A stretch of DNA of 64,000 nucleotides from the NCBI RefSeq assembly GCF_022695595.1, contig NZ_CP074380.1, forward strand, positions 5,834,001 through 5,898,000. The letters run 5' to 3'. The DNA is from Streptomyces sp. MST-110588 (GTDB lineage Bacteria > Actinomycetota > Actinomycetes > Streptomycetales > Streptomycetaceae). Below, in pieces: positions 8,740-17,518 of the stretch; the stretch's first letter is position 1, and every line of letters begins with the position of its first letter. A program made the position numbers and the translations under genes. Below the pieces are notes generated by a model that was given only the letters and a program-made list of their open reading frames with translations, was not told the origin of the DNA and made no database searches.

Positions 8740-9234
8740 GTGACGACACGTGGAGTTCTGTACGTCCACTCCGCTCCGCGCGCGCTGTGCCCGCACGTCG
8801 AATGGGCCGTCGCGGGCGTCCTTGGAGTGCGCGTCAACCTCGACTGGATCCGTCAGCCCGCAGCGCCCGGCACCTGGAGAGCCGAGTTCTCCTGGCAGGG
8901 CGAGGCGGGCACCGCGTCCAAGCTCGCCTCGGCACTGCGCGGCTGGCATCTGCTGCGCTTCGAGGTGACCGCGGAGCCCTGCGCCACCGCCGAGGGCGAA
9001 CGGTACAGCGCCACCCCTGAGCTGGGCATCTTCCACGCCGTCACGGGCATCCACGGCGACATCCTCATCCCCGAGGACCGGCTGCGCGCCGCGCTGGCCC
9101 GCTCGGCGGTCGGCGAGACGGAGCTGGCCGAGGAGGTCGCCAAGCTCCTGGGCAAGCCCTGGGACGACGAACTGGAGCCTTTCCGGTACGCGGGCGAGGG
9201 CGCCCCGGTCCGCTGGCTCCACCAGGTCGTCTAG
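8740..9234 (+). CDS. DUF3145 domain-containing protein
   Basis: 164 aa from the GTG at 8740, with TGGAGG at 8729-8734. The whole protein matches the actinobacterial DUF3145 family (start TTRGVLYVHSAPRALCPHVEWA, then FSWQGEAGTASKLASALRGWH, end WLHQVV). Cytosolic, single domain, about the usual family length; function unknown. Its TAG stop lies inside the CTAG at the left edge of the MITE-like element at 9231-9399, so the insertion abuts or supplied the end of the gene. Confidence 0.9.
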   Translation: MTTRGVLYVHSAPRALCPHVEWAVAGVLGVRVNLDWIRQPAAPGTWRAEFSWQGEAGTASKLASALRGWHLLRFEVTAEPCATAEGERYSATPELGIFHAVTGIHGDILIPEDRLRAALARSAVGETELAEEVAKLLGKPWDDELEPFRYAGEGAPVRWLHQVV

Positions 9235-9399
9235 GGCGTTTCTGATGGATCTCCGTGGAAGACGGAGCGGTGTTCGGTGCGTGCGCTCGGCGTGCGGTGT
9301 GAAGGGTCATGTGGCGGAGCCACCTGTCCCTTTGCGCCGTGCGGCGAGGGTGCGTGCCGGGCGTCGCGAGGCCGCGGAGATCCATCAGAAGCGCCCTAG
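9231..9399. mobile_element. MITE-like element with 28-bp terminal inverted repeats
   Basis: The ends at 9231-9258 and 9372-9399 are inverted repeats of each other, identical at 26 of 28 positions. Both begin CTAGGGCG and contain TTCTGATGGATCTCC. The ~113 bp between them carry no credible ORF. CTAG at each outer edge could be a duplicated YTAR-type target, as used by some IS5-family elements, which would make this a non-autonomous derivative. No second copy is in the window. Confidence 0.7.
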
Positions 9400-9461
9400 A
9401 TCCCGCGCCGGACCCCGCGCCTCCACCACCACTTCGGACACGCGTTGCAGGGGACCGTGCA

Positions 9462-9498
9462 TTGCCTTCGAGTGCGCTCCAGGGCCTAGCGTTCAACC
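9462..9498 (+). promoter_or_regulatory. MerR-type promoter with 19-bp spacer, probably leaderless
   Basis: TTGCCT (9462-9467) and TAGCGT (9487-9492) are separated by 19 bp, the overlong spacer typical of MerR-activated promoters. The spacer holds the imperfect dyad CTTCGAGTGCGCTCCAGG. The expected transcription start falls on the ATG at 9499. The same arrangement occurs at 17519-17549 in front of a MerR gene. Confidence 0.6.
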
Positions 9499-10374
9499 AT
9501 GACTGACAACTTCTCGGTGGCGGTGCTCGGCACCGGAATCATGGGCGCGGCGATGGCCCGCAATCTCGCCGGGGCCGGACTGGAGGTCCGCGCCTGGAAC
9601 CGTACGCGGGCCCGGGCCGAGCCGCTGGCGGCCGACGGGGTCACGGTCGTGGACACCCCGGCCGAGGCGGTCGCGGACGCCGATGTGGTGCTCACCGTGC
9701 TGCTGGACGGGCCCGCCGTCCTGGACGCCGTACGGCAGGCCGCCCCCGGTCTGCGCGCGGGCGCCGTGTGGACCCAGTGCGCCACGGTCGGTCCCCAGGC
9801 CCTCGCCCCGCTCGTCGCCTTCGCCCGCGACCACAAACTGCGCTTCGTCGACGCCCCCGTACTGGGCACCAGGGCCCCGGCCGAGAGCGGACGGCTGACG
9901 GTCCTGGCGGCCGGCCCCCAGGACGCGCGTGAGGCGGCGGACCAGGTCTTCGCGGCGATCGGGCAGCGGACCGTATGGCTGGCGCAGGACGCGGCCGAGG
10001 GCCCCGCCGGCCGTCTGAAGCTGGTGCTCAACAACTGGGTGCTGACGCTCGTCAACGGGACCGCCGAGTCGCTGGCCCTGGCGAAAGGGCTCGGCGTCGA
10101 CCCGCGCGCCTTCCTGGAGGCCGTCGAGGGCGGGCCGCTGGACTCGCCGTACCTGCGGATGAAGGCGGAGGCGATCCTCACCGGGGACTACCGCCCGCAG
10201 TTCGCGCTCTCCGGAGGGCTCAAGGACGCCCGGCTGATCGCCGAGGCCGCCGAGCGCGCGGGCGTGCGGCTGGACCTGGCCCCGGCGGGGCGGGCGCGCC
10301 TGGAGCGGGCCCAGGCGCAGGGGCACGGCGAAGAGGACTGCGCCGCCTCGTACTTCGCCGCGTTCGACCACTGA
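9499..10374 (+). CDS. NAD(P)-dependent beta-hydroxyacid dehydrogenase family protein
   Basis: 291 aa. N-terminal Rossmann fold (VAVLGTGIMGAAMARNLAGAG, then WNRTRARAE, suggesting NADP) and a C-terminal all-helical domain (GRLKLVLNNWVLTLVNGTAESLALAKGLG with the conserved catalytic Lys-x3-Asn-N). This fits the 3-hydroxyisobutyrate/glyoxylate-reductase-like family, likely reducing a small semialdehyde or 2-keto acid. No ribosome site is visible before the ATG at 9499, which coincides with the start point predicted from a MerR-type promoter, so the mRNA may be leaderless. A 13-bp hairpin follows at 10468-10498. Confidence 0.85.
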   Translation: MTDNFSVAVLGTGIMGAAMARNLAGAGLEVRAWNRTRARAEPLAADGVTVVDTPAEAVADADVVLTVLLDGPAVLDAVRQAAPGLRAGAVWTQCATVGPQALAPLVAFARDHKLRFVDAPVLGTRAPAESGRLTVLAAGPQDAREAADQVFAAIGQRTVWLAQDAAEGPAGRLKLVLNNWVLTLVNGTAESLALAKGLGVDPRAFLEAVEGGPLDSPYLRMKAEAILTGDYRPQFALSGGLKDARLIAEAAERAGVRLDLAPAGRARLERAQAQGHGEEDCAASYFAAFDH

Positions 10375-10467
10375 CGGCGCGGCGCCTTCGTACCTCCGCC
10401 CTCGGTGCCGGGCACGCCGTACAGCCGCGCCCGTACATACGAGCCGGTCATGCCGTACGTACGGCGA

Positions 10468-10498
10468 AGCCCGCCCGGTCGCGATGACCGGGCGGGCT
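10468..10498. terminator. bidirectional hairpin terminator
   Basis: AGCCCGCCCGGTC and GACCGGGCGGGCT form a perfect 13-bp stem with a 5-nt loop. It lies between the convergent dehydrogenase (ends 10374) and fabF (ends 10594) and could stop both. Confidence 0.75.
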
Positions 10499-10593
10499 CC
10501 TGCGTACATATGGGGCCGCATATGGGCCGCGTACGGACGGTGTACGCACCGTTTACGGACGCGTACAGGCCGGTCCGGGGCCCGTTCCGGGGC

Positions 10594-11859
10594 TCAGACC
10601 GAGCGGAACGCCAGGACGACGTTGTGCCCGCCGAACCCGAAGGAGTCGTTGAGGGCCGCGATGGTGCCCTCGGCCGGCAGCGGCCGGGCCTGGTCGCGCA
10701 CGATGTCCGCCTCCGCCTCGGGGTCGAGGTTGACGACGTTGATCGTCGGCGGCGCGACCCGGTGGTACAGGGCCAGGATCGAGGCCACGGTCTCCACGCC
10801 GCCGGCACCGCCGAGGAGGTGGCCGGTCATGGACTTCGTGGCGGAGATCGCCATGTGGTCGACGTGGTCGCCGAAGACCTTGCGCAGCGCCTTCAGCTCG
10901 GCGAGGTCACCCTGCGGGGTCGAGGTGGCGTGCGCGTTGACGTGCACGATCTCGGCGGGGTCCAGACCGGTGTTGGCCAGCAGGTTCTGCAGCGCGTGGG
11001 CGATGCCGTTGCCGGAGGGCTCGGGCTGCACGATGTCGTGGCTGTCGGCGGAGACGCCCTGGCCGAGGGCCTCGGCGTAGATACGGGCGCCGCGCTTGGC
11101 GGCGTGCTCGGCCGACTCCAGGACGATCACACCGGCGCCCTCGCCCATGACGAAGCCGTTGCGGTCGGCGTCGTAGGGCCGCGAGGCGCCCTGCGGGTCG
11201 TCGTTGGACTTCGACATCGCCATCATGTTGCCGAACGCGGCGATCGGCAGCGGGTGGATGGCCGCTTCGGTGCCGCCCGCCACGACCACGTCGGCGCGGC
11301 CGGTGCGGATCATCTCGATGGCGTAACCGATGGCCTCGGCGCCGGACGCGCAGGCGCTGACCGGGGTGTGCACGCCCGCACGGGCGTTGACCTCCAGGCC
11401 GACGTTGGCGGAGGGGCCGTTGGGCATCAGCATCGGGACGGTGTGCGGGGAGACGCGGCGGACGCCCTTCTCCTTGAGCACGTCGTACTGGCCGAGGAGG
11501 GTGGTCACGCCGCCGATGCCGGAGGCGATGACCGCGCCGAGACGGTCGGGGTCCACGGTGCCGTCCTCGCCGGCCCGGGCGGTGTAGCCGGCGTCCGCCC
11601 ACGCCTCACGGGCCGCGATCAGCGCGAACTGCGCCGAGCGGTCCAGCTTGCGGGCCTGGGCCCGGGGGATGACCTCACCCGGGTCGACGGCGGCCTGTGC
11701 GGCGATGCGGACCGGCAACTCGGCCGCCCACTCCTGATCCAGGCGCTCGACGCCGGAACGGCCGGCGAGCAGGCCCTCCCAGGTCGAAGCGCTGTCGCCA
11801 CCCAGCGGTGTGGTTGCGCCGATACCGGTGACGACCACGGTGCGATTGGTCGCGTTCAC
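10594..11859 (-). CDS. fabF: 3-oxoacyl-[ACP] synthase II
   Basis: 421 aa from a GTG at 11859 (VNATNRTVVVTGIGATTPLG), with GGAG upstream; a longer open frame to 11907 lacks support. This is the KAS II condensing enzyme that extends acyl-ACP with malonyl-ACP. The Cys-His-His set is visible: VSACASGAEAI near 170, VNAHATSTPQGD near 310, and KSMTGHLLGGAGG near 345, with the FGFGGHN Gly-rich end. It is the last gene of the fabD-fabH-acpP-fabF block, in the usual Streptomyces order and orientation. The ~75-bp gap from acpP may carry an internal start. Confidence 0.95.
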   Translation of the reverse strand: MNATNRTVVVTGIGATTPLGGDSASTWEGLLAGRSGVERLDQEWAAELPVRIAAQAAVDPGEVIPRAQARKLDRSAQFALIAAREAWADAGYTARAGEDGTVDPDRLGAVIASGIGGVTTLLGQYDVLKEKGVRRVSPHTVPMLMPNGPSANVGLEVNARAGVHTPVSACASGAEAIGYAIEMIRTGRADVVVAGGTEAAIHPLPIAAFGNMMAMSKSNDDPQGASRPYDADRNGFVMGEGAGVIVLESAEHAAKRGARIYAEALGQGVSADSHDIVQPEPSGNGIAHALQNLLANTGLDPAEIVHVNAHATSTPQGDLAELKALRKVFGDHVDHMAISATKSMTGHLLGGAGGVETVASILALYHRVAPPTINVVNLDPEAEADIVRDQARPLPAEGTIAALNDSFGFGGHNVVLAFRSV

Positions 11860-11935
11860 GGGAATTCTTACTCCACTGGTAGAGGGGTTGAGAATCGACG
11901 GCGCCACCGCGGGGTGGCGACATGCATGAGCTGGG

Positions 11936-12184
11936 TCAGCTCTGGTGGTCGAGGATGTACTTGGTCGCGTCGCCGACCGTCTTGAGGTTCTTCACGTCGT
12001 CGTCGGGGATCTTGACGTCGAAGCGCTCCTCGGCGGCCACGACGACCTCGACCATGGACAGCGAGTCGACGTCCAGGTCGTCGGTGAAGGACTTGTCCAA
12101 CTTGACGTCCTCGGCGGGGATCCCGGCGATCTCGTTCACGATCTCGGCGAGACCGGCGAGGATCTCTTCCTGAGTGGCGGCCAT
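11936..12184 (-). CDS. acpP: acyl carrier protein for fatty acid synthesis
   Basis: 82 aa, strongly acidic, ATG at 12184 with AAGGAG at ideal spacing upstream. It carries the phosphopantetheine attachment motif D-V-D-S-L-S-M-V-E near residue 40, with Ser as the prosthetic-group site. It shuttles acyl intermediates between the FabH, FabF and FabD products of its operon. Length and helix pattern are standard for type II ACPs. The position between fabH and fabF marks it as the primary-metabolism ACP, not a polyketide ACP. Confidence 0.95.
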   Translation of the reverse strand: MAATQEEILAGLAEIVNEIAGIPAEDVKLDKSFTDDLDVDSLSMVEVVVAAEERFDVKIPDDDVKNLKTVGDATKYILDHQS

Positions 12185-12287
12185 GATGGCGCTCCTTCGG
12201 TATTTATCGGGGAAAACTGCGTTATTCGGTGAAGCTCTGTACAGCGGCCCGTGCGTCCGGAGACGTACGGCGTTGCGCAGATCTTGC

Positions 12288-13331
12288 CTAGGGGAGGGTA
12301 ACGACCGTCGCGGCGTAGACGAGACCCGCCCCGAAGCCGATGACGAGCGCGGTGTCACCGCTCTTCGCCTGCCCGGTCGCCAGCAGCCGCTCCATGGCGA
12401 GCGGAATCGAGGCGGCCGAGGTGTTGCCGGTGGTCTCCACGTCACGCGCGACCGTGACAGTCTCCGGCAGCTTCAGAGTCTTCACCATCGAGTCGATGAT
12501 CCGCATGTTGGCCTGGTGCGGAATGAAGACGTCCAGGTCGTCCGGGGTGACTCCGGCCGCGTCCAGCGCCTGCTGGGCGACCTTGGCCATCTCGAACACC
12601 GCCCACCGGAAGACCGCCTGGCCCTCCTGGGTGATGGCGGGGTACCGGATCTCCTCGGCGGCGAGCCGGACCTCGGGGTCACCGCCGGGGACGGGCGTGG
12701 TGCGGTAGACGTCCCAAGGATGAGTCTGCTTGATCGTATCGGCCTTGTCGCCTTCGGAGCCCCAGACGGTGGGGCCGATCGCGGGCTCCTTGGCGGGGCC
12801 GACGATCACCGCTCCGGCGCCGTCACCGAAGAGGAAGGCCGTCGCGCGGTCCTTCAGGTCGGTCAGGTCCGACAGCCGCTCAACGCCGATGACCAGCACG
12901 TATTCGGCGCTGCCGTCGGTGACCATGCCCTTGGCGAGGGTCAGGCCGTACCCGAAGCCCGCGCAGCCCGCCGAGATGTCGAACGCCGCCGGCTTGCCCG
13001 CGCCGATGCGGTGCGCGATCTCGGTGGCGATCGCCGGGGTCTGCTTGAAGTGCGAGACGGTCGAGACGATCACCGCGCCGATCTGCTCGGGGGCGATGCC
13101 GGCGTCGGCGATGGCCTTGCCGGACGCCTCCACCGACATGGCGGCGACCGTCTCCTCCGGGCCCGCCCAGTGGCGGGTGGCGATGCCCGAGCGCGAGCGG
13201 ATCCACTCGTCGGAGGAGTCGATGTGCTTGAGGATCTCCTCGTTCGGTACGACCCGGGTCGGGCGGTAGCCGCCCACACCCATGATGCGCGCGTACGGGG
13301 AGCCCTTGGCGGGCTTGATCTTCGAGGTCAT
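12288..13331 (-). CDS. fabH: 3-oxoacyl-[ACP] synthase III
   Basis: 347 aa from the ATG at 13331. KAS III starts fatty acid synthesis by condensing an acyl-CoA primer with malonyl-ACP; in streptomycetes it accepts branched primers. The triad is visible: Cys in DISAGCAGFGYG near 120, His in FIPHQANMRIID near 255, and Asn in ETTGNTSAASIP near 290. The closing VIGFGAGLVYAATV is typical. It lies 12 bp downstream of fabD, so co-transcription is nearly certain. A ~100-bp gap separates it from acpP. Confidence 0.95.
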   Translation of the reverse strand: MTSKIKPAKGSPYARIMGVGGYRPTRVVPNEEILKHIDSSDEWIRSRSGIATRHWAGPEETVAAMSVEASGKAIADAGIAPEQIGAVIVSTVSHFKQTPAIATEIAHRIGAGKPAAFDISAGCAGFGYGLTLAKGMVTDGSAEYVLVIGVERLSDLTDLKDRATAFLFGDGAGAVIVGPAKEPAIGPTVWGSEGDKADTIKQTHPWDVYRTTPVPGGDPEVRLAAEEIRYPAITQEGQAVFRWAVFEMAKVAQQALDAAGVTPDDLDVFIPHQANMRIIDSMVKTLKLPETVTVARDVETTGNTSAASIPLAMERLLATGQAKSGDTALVIGFGAGLVYAATVVTLP

Positions 13332-13343
13332 GCTCTCGGGCTC

Positions 13344-14300
13344 CTATTCGGCCTGGCCGGCCTGGGCACAGTGCTCGGCGATCAGCGTGCGGGCCGCGTC
13401 GAGGTCGTCGGGGGTCTTCAGGGCGAGTGTGCGCACACCGGGCAGGGCGCGCTTGGCCAGCCCCACGAGCGTGCCGCCGGGCGCGGCCTCGATGATCGCG
13501 CTCACCCCCAGCTCCTTGAAGGTCTCCATGCACAGGTCCCAGCGCACGGGGTTGGCCACCTGGCCGACCAGCCGCTGTACGACGTCCTGGCCGGAGGTGA
13601 CGACCTGACCGTCCTTGTTGGAGACGTAGCGGGTGTGCGGGTCGGCGGCCGTCAGCTCGGCGACGGCGGACTCCAGCGCGGTGACGGCCGGGGCCATGTG
13701 CACGGTGTGGAACGCGCCGGCCACCTTCAGCGGGACGACCCGCCGGGTGCCCTCGGGCTTGTCCTCGGCCAGTGCGGCGAGCTGCTCGGCGGTGCCCGCG
13801 GCCACGATCTGGCCCGCGCCGTTGACGTTCGCCGGGGTCAGGCCCAGCTTCTCCAGGTGCGGCAGGACGTCCTGCGGCTCCCCGCCCAGCAGGGCGGACA
13901 TGCCGGTCTCGGTGACGGCCGCGGCCTCGGCCATGGCCAGGCCACGCCTGCGTACGAGCGTCATCGCCGACTCGTCCGGCAGCACACCGGTCAGCGCGGC
14001 GGCGGCCAGCTCGCCGACACTGTGGCCGGCCGCGGCGCCGACCTGGCGGGAGAAGTCATTTGCCGTCGCGAAGAGCTGACGTGCGGAGATCAGGGAGGCC
14101 GCGACCAGCAGCGGCTGGGCGACCGCCGTGTCGCGGATCTCCTCCGCGTCGGCCTGCGTGCCGTAGTGGACCAGGTCCAAGTCGATGGAAGCCGACCAGG
14201 CGCGAAGCTGTTCCTCGACACCGGGAAGGTCGAGCCAGGGGGTCAGGAAGCCGGGCGTCTGAGCGCCTTGGCCGGGAGCGACGAGTACGAGCACACTCAC
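13344..14300 (-). CDS. fabD: malonyl-CoA:ACP transacylase
   Basis: About 318 aa. It loads malonyl units from CoA to ACP. The N-terminal VLVAPGQGAQTPGFL, the nucleophile elbow AGHSVGELAAA with catalytic Ser near 92, and the His region SGAFHTVHMAPA near 200 are all present. The start is ambiguous: GTG at 14300 or GTG at 14294, with only a weak GAGAG site upstream. First gene of the fab operon; 84 bp upstream lies the end of the PucR-type regulator gene. The last residues (EHCAQAGQAE) run up to fabH. Confidence 0.93.
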   Translation of the reverse strand: MSVLVLVAPGQGAQTPGFLTPWLDLPGVEEQLRAWSASIDLDLVHYGTQADAEEIRDTAVAQPLLVAASLISARQLFATANDFSRQVGAAAGHSVGELAAAALTGVLPDESAMTLVRRRGLAMAEAAAVTETGMSALLGGEPQDVLPHLEKLGLTPANVNGAGQIVAAGTAEQLAALAEDKPEGTRRVVPLKVAGAFHTVHMAPAVTALESAVAELTAADPHTRYVSNKDGQVVTSGQDVVQRLVGQVANPVRWDLCMETFKELGVSAIIEAAPGGTLVGLAKRALPGVRTLALKTPDDLDAARTLIAEHCAQAGQAE

Positions 14301-14384
14301 ACTCTCTCTTGTGGAAGGTCCGGCCCGCCCGTGGGGACAGGGACGAAGAACCCTCAGGGGAATTGTTGGTGTTCCACAAAAAGT

Positions 14385-15575
14385 TTAGGGCTGCGTCTCG
14401 CCGGAGGCCAGACGCCCCAGGATCAGCGCGATGCGCAGCGTAAAGGCCGAGCGCACATCGGACGGTGACCATCCGGTGACGTCCGTCACACGTCGCAGCC
14501 GGTAGCGCACGGTGTTGGGGTGGACGAAGAGCATCCGCGCCGCGCCCTCCAGACTGCTGGCCTGCTCCAGATAGACGCTCAGCGTCTCCAGCAGAGCCGA
14601 CCCCGCCTCCTCCAACGGTCTGTAGATCTCCTCCACCAACTGGTCGCGTGCGGCCGGGTCCGACGCCATGGCGCGCTCCGGCAGGAGATCGTCCGCCAGT
14701 ACGGGGCGGGGGGCGTCGGGCCAGGCGGCACACGCCTTGAGCCCGGCCGCCGCGGCCTGCGCCGACCGGGTGGCGGCCAGCAGGTCCGAGACCACCGGAC
14801 CGGCCACCACCGGCCCCGCCGCGAACGGCCCGATCAGCGCCTTCGCGGCCTTGAGCGGATCGTCGCTGCCGCCCGCGATGACCACCAGACGGGTCCCCAG
14901 CACACCGGTCAGCACCTGGAGCTTGGCGTGCCGCGAGGCCCGCCGGATCGCCTCGACCGTCAGCTCGCTGTCGCCGTCCGGGGCCGTGCCCAGCACCACA
15001 CAGACGTGCTCGGGGGAGTTCCAGCCCAGCGCCGCGGCCCGCGAGACCGCGCCCTCGTCCGCCTCGCCGGAGAGCACCGCGTTGACCACCAGCGACTCCA
15101 GGCGGGCGTCCCAGGCGCCGCGGGCCTCGGCGGCCTGTGCGTACACCTGGGCGGTGGCGAAGGCGATCTCCCGCGCGTAGACGAGCAGCGCCTCGCGCAG
15201 CACCGACTCGTCCCCCGGCGCGGCGACGTCGTCGATCGCCGACTCCATGACCTCGATCGTGGTACGGACCATCTCGACGGTCTGGCGCAGGGTGATCGCC
15301 CGGGTCAGCTCGCGCGGCGCCGTACCGAAGACGTCGGTGCTGATGGCCTGCGGAGTCTCCGGGTGCCGGAACCACTCGGTGAAGGCCGCGATGCCCGCCT
15401 GGGCCACCAGGCCGATCCAGGAGCGGTTCTCCGGCGGCATCGCCCGGTACCACGGCAGTTGCGCGTCCATGCGGGCGATGGCGCTGGCAGCCAGCTTGCC
15501 GGAGGACTTCTCCAGGCGGCGCAGGGTCGCGGTGTGCGGATGCGGGTGCGGGTCGCGCGATGCGGGTTCAGACAC
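14385..15575 (-). CDS. fasR: PucR/CdaR-family regulator, FasR-like activator of the fab operon
   Basis: 396 aa from a GTG at 15575. A middle GGDEF-like/RsbT-linked region leads to a C-terminal PucR-type HTH (EGAARMLFVHPNTVRYRLRRVTDVTG near 350). Position and sequence match FasR, described in S. coelicolor as activator of fabD-fabH-acpP-fabF, which lies directly downstream in the same orientation with an 84-bp gap. The name rests on synteny and family resemblance. The N-terminus (residues 1-15) is Pro/His-rich. Confidence 0.85.
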   Translation of the reverse strand: MSEPASRDPHPHPHTATLRRLEKSSGKLAASAIARMDAQLPWYRAMPPENRSWIGLVAQAGIAAFTEWFRHPETPQAISTDVFGTAPRELTRAITLRQTVEMVRTTIEVMESAIDDVAAPGDESVLREALLVYAREIAFATAQVYAQAAEARGAWDARLESLVVNAVLSGEADEGAVSRAAALGWNSPEHVCVVLGTAPDGDSELTVEAIRRASRHAKLQVLTGVLGTRLVVIAGGSDDPLKAAKALIGPFAAGPVVAGPVVSDLLAATRSAQAAAAGLKACAAWPDAPRPVLADDLLPERAMASDPAARDQLVEEIYRPLEEAGSALLETLSVYLEQASSLEGAARMLFVHPNTVRYRLRRVTDVTGWSPSDVRSAFTLRIALILGRLASGETQP

Positions 15576-15682
15576 GGGGACAAGCCTGCCTTATCGGAGC
15601 GGTGGGGTGTCGCGGCGGGGCTACGGTGGACCGCCGCAGGCCCCGTACGGTGTCCGGTGCGGGTGGCACGAGGAGGGCTCCA

Positions 15683-16372
15683 ATGATCGAGGTACACGGC
15701 GGCGACGAACGCTATCGGGGCGGGGACGCGGACGTCGGCATCGAGTCGCTGCACGCCTTCTCCTTCGGCCCGCACTACGACCCGGACAACCTCCGCTTCG
15801 GCGCGCTGACCGCCTGCAACGAGGAACGGCTGGCGGCGGGCGCCGGTTTCGGGGAGCACCCGCACCAGGACACGGAAATCGTCACCTGGGTCATCGAGGG
15901 CACCTTGACGCACCGCGACTCCACCGGCCGTGCGACGGTCGTACGGCCCGGTGACGTGCAGCGGCTCAGCTCGGCCGGCGGCGTCCGGCACGTCGAGCGC
16001 AACGACGGCCCTAAGCCGCTGCGCTTCGTGCAGATGTGGCTGACGCCCACGGTCTTCGGCGGTCAGCCGGAGTACGAGGTGGTCCGCGGCATCGCCGACG
16101 GCACCCCCTACGCCCTGCCGCGTGCCGGCGCCCTGCTGCACGTCCGGCGCCTGGCCGGCGGCGAGCGGTCCGCGGTCCCCGACGCGCCCCGGGTGTACGT
16201 GCACGTGGTGCGCGGTGCCGTACGCCTGGGCGGCGGCGAGGTCCCGCAGGACAGCCGGCTGACGGCCGGGGACGCCGCCCGCGTCACGGACGCAAAGGGA
16301 CTGGAGGCACTGGCGGAGGAGGACGCGGAGTGCCTGATCTGGGAGATGGGTGCCGAACCCACGTACGGATGA
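15683..16372 (+). CDS. pirin family protein
   Basis: 229 aa, ATG at 15683 with AGGAGG at 15671-15676. Bicupin of the pirin family: FGPHYDPDNLRFGALTACNEE, then FGEHPHQDTEIVTWVIEGTLTHRDSTG, where the clustered His and Glu are the metal ligands (usually iron). The second cupin is shorter (LLHVRRLAGGERSAV). Bacterial pirins include quercetinases and proteins that bind central-metabolism enzymes such as E1 of pyruvate dehydrogenase; which applies here is unknown. Divergent from fasR. Confidence 0.88.
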   Translation: MIEVHGGDERYRGGDADVGIESLHAFSFGPHYDPDNLRFGALTACNEERLAAGAGFGEHPHQDTEIVTWVIEGTLTHRDSTGRATVVRPGDVQRLSSAGGVRHVERNDGPKPLRFVQMWLTPTVFGGQPEYEVVRGIADGTPYALPRAGALLHVRRLAGGERSAVPDAPRVYVHVVRGAVRLGGGEVPQDSRLTAGDAARVTDAKGLEALAEEDAECLIWEMGAEPTYG

Positions 16373-16456
16373 ACCTGTATGAGCGTCTCGGGGCGCGGCT
16401 GCCTGACGATGTCGAGCGGTCGCCGTCACGCCATGACGGGTCCGGCCTCACCGAGA

Positions 16457-16510
16457 CCCGCCCATCCGGATACCCGCCCATCCGGATACCCGCCCACCCG
16501 GATACCCGCT
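16457..16510 (+). repeat. 16-bp tandem repeat, about 3.3 copies
   Basis: Units CCCGCCCATCCGGATA at 16457-16472 and 16473-16488 are identical; the third (16489-16504) differs at one base, and a fourth begins. It lies in the 283-bp gap between pirin and the serine hydrolase, where no gene is evident. Confidence 0.8.
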
Positions 16511-16655
16511 CCTGGGCATCGAGGGCATCCTCAAGAAGCGTGCGACCAAAGACGCGGCCTACTGTTGAACTCCTTCGCCGGCGCACTCCAGGTCCTCGGG
16601 AACCTTCGTCCGCCGGGCGAGTTCGTCGTCGGGGCGGCGGACCTCGGGGCTTCCG

Positions 16656-17477
16656 TCAGGCTTCGGCGCGCAGTTCGGTGATGACCGCGTCCGTCAGCGG
16701 GGGCCAGGACTCGATCGCCCACGGGCCGAAGGCGCGGTCGGTCAGTGCCACACAGGCCGCGCCCGCGTCCGGGTCCACCCACAGGAACGTGCCGGACTGG
16801 CCGAAGTGCCCGAAGGTGCGCGGCGAGGAGGTGGCCCCCGTCCAGTGTGGCTCCTTGGAGTCACGGATCTCGAAGCCCAGGCCCCAGTCGTTCGGTTTCT
16901 GGTGGCCGTATCCGGGCAGTACGCCGGTCAGGCCGGGGAAGACCACCGAGGTCGCCTCGGCCAGGGTCTGCGGCGCGAGCAGGCGCGGCGCGAGCAGTTC
17001 GGCCGCGAAGCGGGTGAGGTCGGCGACGGTGGAGACGCCGTCCTTGGCGGGGGAGCCCGGCAGGTCGGTCGCGGTCATGCCCAGCGGCTCGAAGACCGCC
17101 TCGCGCACATATTGCGGGAAGGGGATGTCGGTGGCCTTGGCGATGTGGTCGCCCAGGGCCTCGAAGCCGGCGTTCGAATAGATGCGGCGGGTGCCGGGCT
17201 CGGCCATCAGCCGGTCCTCGTCGAAAGCCAGACCCGAGGTGTGGGCGAGGAGGTGGCGGACCGTGGAGCCCGCCGGGCCGGCCGGCTCGTCCAGCTCGAC
17301 GGCGCCCTCCTCGACGGCGAGCAGCGCGGCGTAGGCAGCCAGCGGCTTGGTGACGGACGCCAGCGGGAAACGGTGCTCCTGGGGGCCGTACGTTCCGGCT
17401 GTCGTGCCGTCGGCACGTACCACCGCTGCCGCCGCGGTCGGTACCGGCCAGTTCTCGATCATCCGCAAGCTCTCCAT
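16656..17477 (-). CDS. serine hydrolase, class C beta-lactamase/DD-peptidase family
   Basis: 273 aa, no signal peptide. Penicillin-recognising serine hydrolase motifs: PLASVTKPLAAYAAL (SxxK, near residue 41), IYSNAGFEALG (YxN, near 100), and HFGQSGTFLWVD near 225, occupying the KTG-like third motif as in esterase-type members. Likely cytosolic esterase or amidase; substrate unknown. An ATG at 17462 (MIENWP) is an alternative start. Divergent from the MerR regulator at 17646, and its start lies 42 bp from that promoter, so shared control is possible. Confidence 0.85.
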   Translation of the reverse strand: MESLRMIENWPVPTAAAAVVRADGTTAGTYGPQEHRFPLASVTKPLAAYAALLAVEEGAVELDEPAGPAGSTVRHLLAHTSGLAFDEDRLMAEPGTRRIYSNAGFEALGDHIAKATDIPFPQYVREAVFEPLGMTATDLPGSPAKDGVSTVADLTRFAAELLAPRLLAPQTLAEATSVVFPGLTGVLPGYGHQKPNDWGLGFEIRDSKEPHWTGATSSPRTFGHFGQSGTFLWVDPDAGAACVALTDRAFGPWAIESWPPLTDAVITELRAEA

Positions 17478-17518
17478 ACGGCGAGCCTAACGTTCCCAAG
17501 ATTGCGTCAAGACTCCGC

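Noticed and set aside
12174..14468. Long plus-strand frame across the fab genes
   Set aside because: Antisense shadow; fabH, fabD and acpP on the minus strand have full catalytic motifs and ribosome sites.
16457..16510. Tandem 16-bp repeats as a CRISPR array
   Set aside because: The units are directly adjacent with no spacers and no cas genes are present.
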